NCBI RefSeq assembly: GCF_000826685.1
Contig: NZ_JROO01000027.1
Span: 1-64,000 of the forward strand
DNA: 64,000 nt
Direction of reading: 5' to 3'
DNA from: Streptomonospora alba
GTDB taxonomy: Bacteria > Actinomycetota > Actinomycetes > Streptosporangiales > Streptosporangiaceae
Numbering within the stretch: the stretch's first letter is position 1; every line of letters starts with the position of its first letter. The translations under genes and the position numbers were made by a program. Below the pieces are notes generated by a model. That model saw nothing but the letters and a program-made list of their open reading frames with translations. It had not been told where the DNA came from and did not search any database. Below, piece after piece: positions 58,451-64,000 of the stretch.

Positions 58451-60016
58451 GCTCGCTCGTCCTCTCGTCCCCGTCCGATCGTCCGCGGCCACCTCATCCG
58501 GTCCCGATGAAGCGCCGTGCGGAGGAGGATGAGAATCCGATGAGAGTCCGCCGCCGGCGGGGAGATCGTCGTCACGCGACTGCGCGGAGCCGGAGGCCTC
58601 GGGGGTGCCGGCCTCCTCCAGCGGCGGGAACTCCAGGCGCACCGTCGTGCCGTCCTCGGGCGAGGAGGTGAAGACCGCATCGCCGCCGTGGCCGCGCATG
58701 ACCGCCCGGACGATGGGCAGTCCCAGCCCGCTGCCGGGCCGCTGCGAGGACGAGCCGCTGCGGTAGAAGCGTTCGAACACGAACTGCGCCGTCTCCGCGG
58801 CCACGCCCGGCCCGGCGTCGCTGATCTCCAGCACCACGCGCCCGTCGACGCGGCGCAGGGCGGCACTCGCCGGGCTGGACGCGGGCGTGTGCACGCGCAC
58901 GTTGGCCAGCGCGTTGGCGACGGCCTGGCGCAGTTCCTGCTCGTCGCCCAGGACCAGGCCCTCGGCGGCGATGTCGGCGCGCCATTCGCGTTCGGGCTGG
59001 GCGGCGCGGGCGTCGGCGACGCTGTCGGCGACGAGGCGGCCGAGCTCGACCACCTCGCGCCGCGGCTCCGGCCGCTCGTCCAGGCGCGCCAGGTACAGCA
59101 GGTCGTCGACGATGGCGGCCATGCGCTCCGACTCCTGCTGGGAGCGGGTGATCACGTCGGGGCGCCGGGCCACGTCGACGACTCCCTGGGCGACCATCTG
59201 CAGGTAGCCGCGGACCGATGTCAGCGGGGTGCGCAGCTCATGGGAGGCGTCGGAGACGAAGCGGCGCAGCCGCTCTTCGGAGGCCTCGCGGGCGTGCAGG
59301 GCCGAGCGCAGCCGCGCCAGCATGCGGTTGATGGACAGGGTAAGCCGGCGGGTTTCGTCGGCGTCCGCGGCCTGCGGTGCGGGTACGCGGCGTTCCAGGT
59401 CGCCCGAGGCGATGGCTTCGGCGGTGTCGACGACGTCGCCGAGGGGCAGCAGGCCGCGTCTGATCACCGCCGCTCCCACGACCAGCGCGACCAGTAGCAT
59501 CACCGAACCCGCCAGCGCCTCGACCGCGACCAGGCGCTGGACGGTCTCGTCGACCGGCGCCATCGGCTCCCCGATGAGCGCGACGGTGTCGTAGGAGGGC
59601 AGGTGCACCAGTGCGACGCGGTAGTCGGAGCCGTCGCGGTGGACGGTGAACGGGCCGGTGGGAGCCGAGTCGATGTCGATGTCGCGAAGCAGGACGGGCC
59701 CCGCTCCCTGGAGCCGGTGGATCCGGGCGCCGGGCGTGCCGGGGGTGCCGCCCTCGGTGAACTCGACGATGAAGTCGCTGGGGGCGCGTACCTGCTTGAC
59801 CAGGTCGGCGGGGTCGTCGGCGAAGATGTCGGCTTGGCGGGCGCGGGCGAACTCGGCGGCGATCTCGATGCGCTCGTCGACGCGGTCGAGGAGGTAGGAG
59901 CGCAGGAAGGCGGCGCTGAACACGGCGACGGCGGCCAGGGCCAGCGCCATCAGGACGGCGTTGACGGCCACCATGCGGCCGCTCAGGGTGCGGGGGCGGA
60001 GCCGGGGGCCGCTCAT
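55976..60016 (-). CDS. sensor histidine kinase in one uninterrupted frame with an MMPL exporter (HK-MMPL fusion ORF)
   Basis: The kinase starts at ATG 60016, overlapping the response-regulator stop by 4 bp. It shows a transmembrane helix (about 15-38), an extracellular domain, a second helix (about 167-188), HAMP, the phospho-acceptor motif FVSDASHELRTPLTSVRGYL, N-box NALANVRVH, DAGPGV and GSGLGLPIV. A kinase of this type normally ends soon after the ATPase domain, but no stop occurs: about 40 Asp/Ser/Pro-rich residues lead straight into MARLLYRLGGFAYRR of an MMPL protein (residue 523), giving 1346 residues. Either a real fusion protein exists, or the kinase lost its stop and the exporter is also made from its own start at 58450. 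Confidence 0.8.
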   Translation of the reverse strand: MSGPRLRPRTLSGRMVAVNAVLMALALAAVAVFSAAFLRSYLLDRVDERIEIAAEFARARQADIFADDPADLVKQVRAPSDFIVEFTEGGTPGTPGARIHRLQGAGPVLLRDIDIDSAPTGPFTVHRDGSDYRVALVHLPSYDTVALIGEPMAPVDETVQRLVAVEALAGSVMLLVALVVGAAVIRRGLLPLGDVVDTAEAIASGDLERRVPAPQAADADETRRLTLSINRMLARLRSALHAREASEERLRRFVSDASHELRTPLTSVRGYLQMVAQGVVDVARRPDVITRSQQESERMAAIVDDLLYLARLDERPEPRREVVELGRLVADSVADARAAQPEREWRADIAAEGLVLGDEQELRQAVANALANVRVHTPASSPASAALRRVDGRVVLEISDAGPGVAAETAQFVFERFYRSGSSSQRPGSGLGLPIVRAVMRGHGGDAVFTSSPEDGTTVRLEFPPLEEAGTPEASGSAQSRDDDLPAGGGLSSDSHPPPHGASSGPDEVAADDRTGTRGRASMARLLYRLGGFAYRRRWLTVAVWLVVLVAAIGAAVQFRAPMNDSFTVPGTESDQATDLMDARFDGMGGTVTTVLRAADGGDVIHDDTYAEAVRDTAAELEDVDGVESVISPHGSLSDAREEYREGIADAKEDALDTARERVESQVPPGTPDRDRIIAEQLPQAEEQALQKVEEESPAFDEEQVLDRIPQISDDRTTAMLRVQLTQPGDSVDQETVDAILETGDSARDAGMDVEFSGQAISMSPPEVGSGEAVGVVAALVILVINFGAVVAAGLPIMVALLGVGLGMALLYAATGLVELNNTAPILALMLGIAVGIDYVLFVLSRHRKQVAEGMDPAESTARSIGTAGSAVVFAGATVAIALAGLSVVGIPFLTMMGIAAMVTVVIAVLLSITLLPALLGFLGRRVAAGRLPFLGRRADAAMRTERPMSTRWVRSVTRHPLATVLAVLAVLVVALVPVRDLHLGLPTDATSPKDSTQRQAYEIISEEFGPGYSAQLAVVADLTGLSDTPGAADDVAERLEEVEGVEEVMPPHLNDVEDTAIISVVPESGPSDYATEDLLHDVRGLSDEIDEEIGARITVAGATATAIDTSERLAESLPVFLTVVIGLALVLMAVVFRSIVVPVKAALGFVLSAGGALGVTVAVFQWGHGAELLGVESSSTLLAFMPTLLIGILFGLAMDYEVFLVSRMREDYVHNGDAQEAVATGFRQGARVVTAAAAIMVTVFASFVFSDNEMVKPIAFVLAVGVLFDAFLVRMTLVPAVMALFGRAAWWLPRWLDALLPDVDIEGERLAAIHPASSTEKDAAEQADAESSAAEDAPTGGSARR
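58528..58545 (-). promoter_or_regulatory. response-regulator site upstream of the MMPL start
   Basis: Tandem GATGAGA at 58528-58534 and 58539-58545, an 11-bp direct repeat (one helical turn), as OmpR/PhoB-type regulators bind. Read on the minus strand it is TCTCATC-N4-TCTCATC, and within the fused frame it is translated as part of the linker (SSDSHPP). Confidence 0.65.
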
Positions 60017-60717
60017 GTGTCCCCGTACGTCCGCAGCACGTAGCCGAAGCCCCGCTGGGTCTGGATGAGGTTGGGTCCGAACGCTCCGAGCTTGCGGCGC
60101 AGGTAGCCGATGTAGGTGTCGACGATGTTGGATCCGCCGGTGTAGTCGGCGCTCCAGACCGCGTCGATGATCTGGCCGCGCGAGAGCACGCGGCCGCGGT
60201 TGAGCATCAGGTAGCGCAGCAGCTCGAACTCGGTGCGCGAGAGGCTGACGGGGTGGCCGGCGCGCTGGACCGTGCAGGCCTGCTCGTCGAGTTCGACGTC
60301 GGCGAAGCGCAGCAGGGTGTCCTGCGGCTCCTGCTCGGGCGCTTCGGGCAGGATGCGGCGCAGTACGGCGCGCACGCGGGCCAGCAGTTCGTCGATGTTG
60401 AACGGCTTGGTGACGTAGTCGTCGGCGCCGAACGTGAGCCCGGCGACGCGTTCGCTGTGGGCGTCCTTGGCGGTGAGCAGGACGATGCCCACACGGGGCA
60501 GGGAGCGGCGCAGCGTGCGGCACACCTCGAAGCCGTCGCCGTCGGGCAGCATGACGTCGAGCACCACGAGGTCGGGCCGGTGCGTGTGAGCGGCGGCGTA
60601 GGCCTCGGCCGCGGTGGCGGCGGAGGACATCTCGAAGTCGTGGAACTCCAGCACGGTGGTCACCATGTCGACGATGTTGGGCTCGTCGTCGACGACGAGG
60701 ATCCTGGGTCTGGTCAT
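60013..60717 (-). CDS. OmpR-family response regulator
   Basis: Regulator of 234 residues. The receiver domain (1-120) has ILVVDDEP, the phospho-acceptor Asp in LVVLDVML, the Thr of VLLTAKD and the Lys of YVTKPF. The winged-helix effector (about 138-230) contains LSRTEFELLRYLMLNRGRVLSR and NIVDTYIGYLRRKL. It is translated with the kinase through a 4-bp overlap. Identical 11-bp-spaced GATGAGA repeats upstream of this gene and of the exporter point to autoregulation and control of export. Confidence 0.94.
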   Translation of the reverse strand: MTRPRILVVDDEPNIVDMVTTVLEFHDFEMSSAATAAEAYAAAHTHRPDLVVLDVMLPDGDGFEVCRTLRRSLPRVGIVLLTAKDAHSERVAGLTFGADDYVTKPFNIDELLARVRAVLRRILPEAPEQEPQDTLLRFADVELDEQACTVQRAGHPVSLSRTEFELLRYLMLNRGRVLSRGQIIDAVWSADYTGGSNIVDTYIGYLRRKLGAFGPNLIQTQRGFGYVLRTYGDT

Positions 60718-60741
60718 CGGCCGTCCAGCGAATCCGAAGCG

Positions 60742-60759
60742 GATGAGAAGAAGATGAGA
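60742..60759 (-). promoter_or_regulatory. autoregulatory response-regulator site
   Basis: GATGAGA at 60742-60748 and again at 60753-60759, the same 11-bp direct-repeat spacing as at 58528-58545. It lies 25-42 bp upstream of the response-regulator start, a position for control of the two-component operon. Confidence 0.65.
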
Positions 60760-60831
60760 GGCGGCGGGGGGCCGCTCCCGTGAGACCCGCGGCGCGGGCA
60801 GGACACACAGGACATTCTGCGCACCACCGAG

Positions 60832-60892
60832 GTTGATCTTGTACCTATGGTCACATGTGACCGCTCACAGTGACTGCAGGTACAAGATCAAC
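60832..60892. repeat. 61-bp palindromic repeat, copy 2
   Basis: Same length and orientation as 63-123. The outer 15 nt of each arm are identical to copy 1; the inner part of the arms differs (TATGGTCA / TGACTGCA), which breaks DNA symmetry at three positions, but two of these still pair as G-U in RNA. The inner TGTGA-N4-TCACA hairpin is kept. It lies in the 425-bp gap 60718-61142, which otherwise holds only the regulator promoter and AT-richer sequence. Confidence 0.85.
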
Positions 60893-61142
60893 GCCATCAG
60901 GCGCGCGTCAGGTGTCGGGGGGCGTGACCGGGCCGTCGTTCGCGGGAATGCACGGACGAATTCCCGTAATACACGTCGGATTTTCCGGCCGACCGCAAGG
61001 CCATACCGGAGCCCGGAAAAGCGAACCGAATATGCGAATCGGTTGACTCCGACATCGAAGCGCAAACAGAATCGGTACGTCACCCCGGACGCGGAATCCA
61101 GCGCGTGTCCGGATATTCCGCATTGAGTACTTCGGAGTTCTT

Positions 61143-61469
61143 ATGCGCCTGTTCTCGGCCGCTCTCTCCGCCACAGCTCTGGCCGGTGCCCTGGTGATGG
61201 CCACCTCCGGAACAGCCCAGGCGGCGACCGGCGACGTCGTCGTCTTCAAGACCGAACTGGAGCGATTGGACACCTACGAGAATCCCCCGGACGGGGCCTG
61301 TTACTCCCTTCCCGGAACCGCCCACGTCCTGCTGAACCAGACCGACTCGGTCGTCACCATCCATTCCGAACCCGGCTGCATGTTCCCCGGGGTCCCGGTC
61401 CAGCCCGACCACGGGTGGCACGCACCGGCGAGCGGACTCACCGGACCCTTCAGCTTCTCCATCGGCTGA
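61143..61469 (+). CDS. small secreted protein of unknown function
   Basis: 108 residues with a clear signal peptide (LFSAALSATALAGALVMATS, cleavage near AQAA), leaving a mature domain of about 80 residues. The mature part has two cysteines (GACYSL and PGCMFPG) likely to form one disulfide, and beta-rich sequence such as GDVVVFKTELERL and SVVTIHSE. GGAG precedes ATG 61143. A strong terminator follows, so it is monocistronic. I do not recognise the family; a small extracellular inhibitor or structural protein is possible. Confidence 0.7.
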   Translation: MRLFSAALSATALAGALVMATSGTAQAATGDVVVFKTELERLDTYENPPDGACYSLPGTAHVLLNQTDSVVTIHSEPGCMFPGVPVQPDHGWHAPASGLTGPFSFSIG

Positions 61470-61490
61470 GAACCCGCATCTCCCCTGGAA

Positions 61491-61525
61491 CCCGTTCCCC
61501 GCCATGCCCCCCGGCGGGGAACGGG
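61491..61525 (+). terminator. rho-independent terminator
   Basis: CCCGTTCCCCGCC (61491-61503) pairs perfectly over 13 bp with GGCGGGGAACGGG (61513-61525) across a 9-nt loop, then ATCACCCTTTTCC. It ends the small secreted-protein transcript. Confidence 0.8.
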
Positions 61526-61707
61526 ATCACCCTTTTCCGGCGGGGTCCGGCTGAACGTCGGCCGCCCCCTGCTTCGGCGAGGCCCCTTGAACGGCGCGGC
61601 CTCCGCTCAGCGGGAAACCCGCTTCCCGGAACCGTGGACCACCGCTCACGCGGGGACGGCACCGAGCCGGGGCGTGGTGGCGGTCCCGCTGGAGAGTTCC
61701 TCAGCGT

Positions 61708-62610
61708 CTAGCAAGGCCGCCGACCGTGGATCGTGTAGAAGACCGGGGAGCAGGCGCAGAAGTCGGGGTGGCTCAGCAGGTCGCGCACGCGGGAGAGGTC
61801 GGAGTCGGTCATGCCCGCGGCGAGGAGAGCGTTGCGCAGATGGTGGGTGTGGTGGGCCTGCAGGCGGGCGCCGGGGGAACCGGCGCGCCACCGCTCCACG
61901 TGCGGGTGCGGTTCGACGTCGGCGAACCCGGCCCGGCGCATCGCCTCGGCCGCTCGCGCGCCCCAGGCCGGGTCGGCGCCGGCGGCCTTCAGCGCCTGGA
62001 GCTTGGCCCGGTGGAACCGTGCGTAGAGTTCGGCCGCCGCGGATGTGGCGGGAGCCGGCTCCGGCTCCGGCCCCGGCTCCGGCCCCGGCTCCGGCTCCGG
62101 CGTCAGCAGGCCCGGTGCGTGGGTGGCGTCGAGTTCGTCGAGTTGCAGCCGGCCTCCCGGGCGCAGCGTGCGCAGGAGTCGGGCGAGCACCTGCTCGCGC
62201 TCCGGCAGGTGCATGAGCACCAGTCGCGCGTGGACCAGGTCGAAGGCCTCCTCGGGAAGCGGGTCGCGCGCGATGTCGTGGCGCAGCACCGCCATACCGG
62301 CCTTCTGCGGCATGCGCACGGGCTTGACGTCGGTGATCACCACCCAACCGTCGGGAGCGACGCGCTGGGCCAGCCACACCCCGACGCTTCCGCCGCCGGC
62401 CCCCACCTCCAGGCACCGCCAACCGGAGCCGACACCCGTCTGGGCGAGACGCTCGGTGGTCGTCGGATCGTAGGCCGCGGCCAGGCAGCTGTGCTGCTCG
62501 CCGGCGTGGTCGCTGTCGTTGTCGAAGGCGTAGGCCGTTCCGCTGTCCGGCGCCGCCTCCCCCGGCGCCTCCGGAGCCGCCCCTACCGCTGTCTCCGCCG
62601 CCTCTGCCAC
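61708..62610 (-). CDS. class I SAM-dependent methyltransferase
   Basis: About 300 residues. The SAM motif CLEVGAGGGSVGVWLAQRV lies near residue 65, followed by WVVITDVKPVRMP, FDLVHARLVLMHLPER and LRPGGRLQLDEL, a standard class I fold. A PE/PG repeat (PEPEPGPEPGPEPEP) of variable appearance interrupts the C-terminal half, where the DNA is a GGCTCC/GGCCCC tandem repeat. GTG 62610 follows GGGGGAG and sits 9 bp after the ligase stop, so the two are co-transcribed. It may methylate a product of the ligase; substrate unknown. Confidence 0.8.
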   Translation of the reverse strand: MAEAAETAVGAAPEAPGEAAPDSGTAYAFDNDSDHAGEQHSCLAAAYDPTTTERLAQTGVGSGWRCLEVGAGGGSVGVWLAQRVAPDGWVVITDVKPVRMPQKAGMAVLRHDIARDPLPEEAFDLVHARLVLMHLPEREQVLARLLRTLRPGGRLQLDELDATHAPGLLTPEPEPGPEPGPEPEPAPATSAAAELYARFHRAKLQALKAAGADPAWGARAAEAMRRAGFADVEPHPHVERWRAGSPGARLQAHHTHHLRNALLAAGMTDSDLSRVRDLLSHPDFCACSPVFYTIHGRRPC

Positions 62611-62618
62611 GTCTCCCC

Positions 62619-64000
62619 CTACCTGCTGTGCTCCGGCGCGACCGCGCCACCGACCTCCGCCGCCGACGCCGCCGCCGGGGCCCTCGCGGTGCCCGCGGTG
62701 CCCGCGGTGCCGGACGCATGCTCTGCACCGGAGGCTCCCCATTCGGCGAGCGTGCGGTGGCAGACCTTGCCCGTGGCGCCCAGCGGCAACTCACCCAGGC
62801 GAAGGAGCACCTCCGGCAGCTTCGCGCGCTCCAGGCCGATCCCCTCCTCGAGGAAGGTGTTCAGCTCCGGCAGGCTCAGCGGCTCGCTGCCCTCGTCCTG
62901 CACCACGCACGCGCACAGCCGCTCGCCCAGGTCCGCGTCAGGAACCCCCACGCACACCGCCTCGGCGACCGCCGGGTGCGCGGCGGCCAGCTGCTCCACC
63001 TCGCGCGGGCTGATCGAGTAGCCGCCGCGCTTGACGACCCGCTTGAGCCTGTCGATCACCCGCAGCGCACCGTCGGGCTCGAACCTGCCGCGGTCGCCGC
63101 TGCGCACCCAGCCGCCCTCGGCCCTGTAGCGCGCATCCAACTCGGGTGCGTTCACATAGCACAGCGGACTCATGGGGCCGCGCGCCCAGATCTCGCCCTC
63201 GCCGCCCGGCTCGGCGTCGCGCCCGTCGGGCCCCACGATGCGGATCTCGGCCACCGCCGGATCGGGCGGCCCGGTGACGCCGCCCGGCCGGGCGCACGCG
63301 CCGACGGGCGTGTGGCAGTTCATCCCGTCCGCGGACCCGTAGACGGTGAGCACCGGCACGCCGAACCGCTCGCGCGCGGCGTCGATCACGTCGGCCTCGG
63401 CCACCGCAGAACTGGTGACCACCGCACGCAGCGACCGCGTGTGCTCCTCCGCGAGACGGGCGTGGGCCGCCATCCGCCGCAGCAGGGTGGGCACGGCGAA
63501 GAGGTGGGTGGGCTCGTGCTCACCGACCGCGCGCAGCGCAGCGGCGGGATCGGAGCTTCCCGGCACGATCAGCGTTCCGCCCAGTCCCGCGAGTGTCACC
63601 GGGACGCCCAAGGAGCCGTAGGAGGAGGCCAGCGGCACCAGCACCAGGTTGCGCATGGGCACCGAGCCGTCGTGCAGCGCGGCGACGTAGTTGGCGCGCC
63701 CGCCCGCGAACGCGTTGTGCGAGTAGGCGATCATCTTGGGTTCGGACTCCGAGCCGGAGGTCACCAGGATGCGGGCGGGCGAATCCGGGTGCACGGGTAC
63801 GCGGGGTCCGTCGCCGTCGAACCCGGCGCGGGCGCCCTCCTCGGCGGCCGCGTCCAGCGGCACGGCACCGGCCGGCGTGCCGCGGGCGTCGCCGAGGGAG
63901 AACACCCGCCGCAGATAGGGCAGTTCCCCGCGCAGCCGCGCCAGCTCGGTGAGCGGGTCGGTGCGGCCGGAGGGGTCGCCCGCGATCACGGCGCCGGCGC
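62619..64000 (-). CDS. AMP-binding acyl-CoA synthetase/ligase (5'-truncated by the window edge)
   Basis: The C-terminal ~460 residues of an ANL-superfamily enzyme that adenylates a carboxylate. The phosphate loop VTSGSESEPKMIAYSHNAF replaces the usual SGSTGxPK; LTVYGSADG, GEIWARGPM, RSGDRGRF, the hinge DRLKRVVKRGGYSISPREVE and the catalytic Lys in PLGATGKVCHR are present. The frame is open to the window edge, so the start is outside. An Ala/Gly/Thr-rich C-terminal tail (ASGTAGTAGTARAPAAAS) is unusual for the family. The gene lies 9 bp before a methyltransferase in the same direction. Confidence 0.85.
   Translation of the reverse strand, partial: AGAVIAGDPSGRTDPLTELARLRGELPYLRRVFSLGDARGTPAGAVPLDAAAEEGARAGFDGDGPRVPVHPDSPARILVTSGSESEPKMIAYSHNAFAGGRANYVAALHDGSVPMRNLVLVPLASSYGSLGVPVTLAGLGGTLIVPGSSDPAAALRAVGEHEPTHLFAVPTLLRRMAAHARLAEEHTRSLRAVVTSSAVAEADVIDAARERFGVPVLTVYGSADGMNCHTPVGACARPGGVTGPPDPAVAEIRIVGPDGRDAEPGGEGEIWARGPMSPLCYVNAPELDARYRAEGGWVRSGDRGRFEPDGALRVIDRLKRVVKRGGYSISPREVEQLAAAHPAVAEAVCVGVPDADLGERLCACVVQDEGSEPLSLPELNTFLEEGIGLERAKLPEVLLRLGELPLGATGKVCHRTLAEWGASGAEHASGTAGTAGTARAPAAASAAEVGGAVAPEHSR

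Noticed and set aside
60832..60892. Inverted repeats as ends of one 60.8-kb mobile island
   Set aside because: The two copies are in the same orientation and each is a self-contained palindrome; no integrase, recombinase or tRNA boundary is present.
62040..62110. Possible minisatellite or CRISPR-like repeat
   Set aside because: Short GGCTCC/GGCCCC units fall in frame in a methyltransferase gene and encode a Pro-Glu stretch; no spacers.

Overview
The window is very GC-rich, with strong G/C bias at third codon positions. It carries actinobacterial families: a DUF574/Methyltransf_19 methyltransferase, SARP/AfsR and NB-ARC regulators, an ECF41 sigma factor, FxSxx-COOH peptide machinery, and trypsin/VMAP-MoxR-vWA proteins. 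I infer a filamentous actinomycete, probably Streptosporangiales/Nocardiopsaceae-like. The exact genus cannot be read from the sequence. No rRNA, tRNA, CRISPR or intact transposase gene was seen.

Layout. 1-5.3 kb: amidohydrolase; an NhaC-type antiporter plus PLP trans-sulfuration enzyme pair under a divergent GntR/FCD regulator. 5.3-12.9 kb: a six-gene minus-strand operon in which every junction is a 4-bp stop/start overlap (DUF6282-like hydrolase, GalB-like PIG-L protein, RraA/GalC-like aldolase, then ATPase, permease and binding lipoprotein of a SsuABC-type importer). It has a consensus promoter overlapped by a perfect 16-bp palindrome, and a GntR regulator lies divergent from an NAD-binding dehydrogenase. 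13-14.5 kb: an ECF41 sigma factor with its carboxymuconolactone-decarboxylase partner and a readable ECF41 promoter. 14.8-22.1 kb: methyltransferase, P450/TetR pair, gdhA, WYL regulator and a DrrAB-like exporter. 22.4-23.9 kb: a secreted pectate lyase whose promoter is bracketed by a perfect 15-bp inverted repeat.

24.2-35.5 kb is the most unusual block. A Trypco1 protein, a trypsin-EAD-VMAP protein, a MoxR ATPase and a 1426-residue vWA/NB-ARC/TPR protein form one plus-strand operon. It runs head-on, with 8 bp of overlap, into a peptide-maturation operon: FxsA-like precursor, FxsB radical SAM/SPASM maturase, HExxH protein. The precursor ends in FEAVI instead of the usual FxSxx.

35.7-41.8 kb: sugar ABC importer plus manA, facing a LacI regulator, with two near-identical palindromic operators. 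41.8-43.3 kb: an IS605-like end remnant, an FGE-like gene and a broken methyltransferase gene. 43.4-47.8 kb: an atypical NRAMP-like transporter and a blaA-blaB-blaL-like beta-lactamase locus. 47.9-55.5 kb: NB-ARC/TPR protein, a GT-B-like enzyme pair and a large SARP-NB-ARC-TPR regulator. 56-60.7 kb: a two-component system whose kinase has no stop codon before the following MMPL exporter, so kinase and exporter form one 1346-codon frame. The intervening DNA carries the same 11-bp-spaced GATGAGA repeat as the regulator's own promoter. 60.8-64 kb: second copy of a 61-bp palindromic repeat also found at position 63, a small secreted protein, a methyltransferase and a truncated acyl-CoA ligase-like gene.
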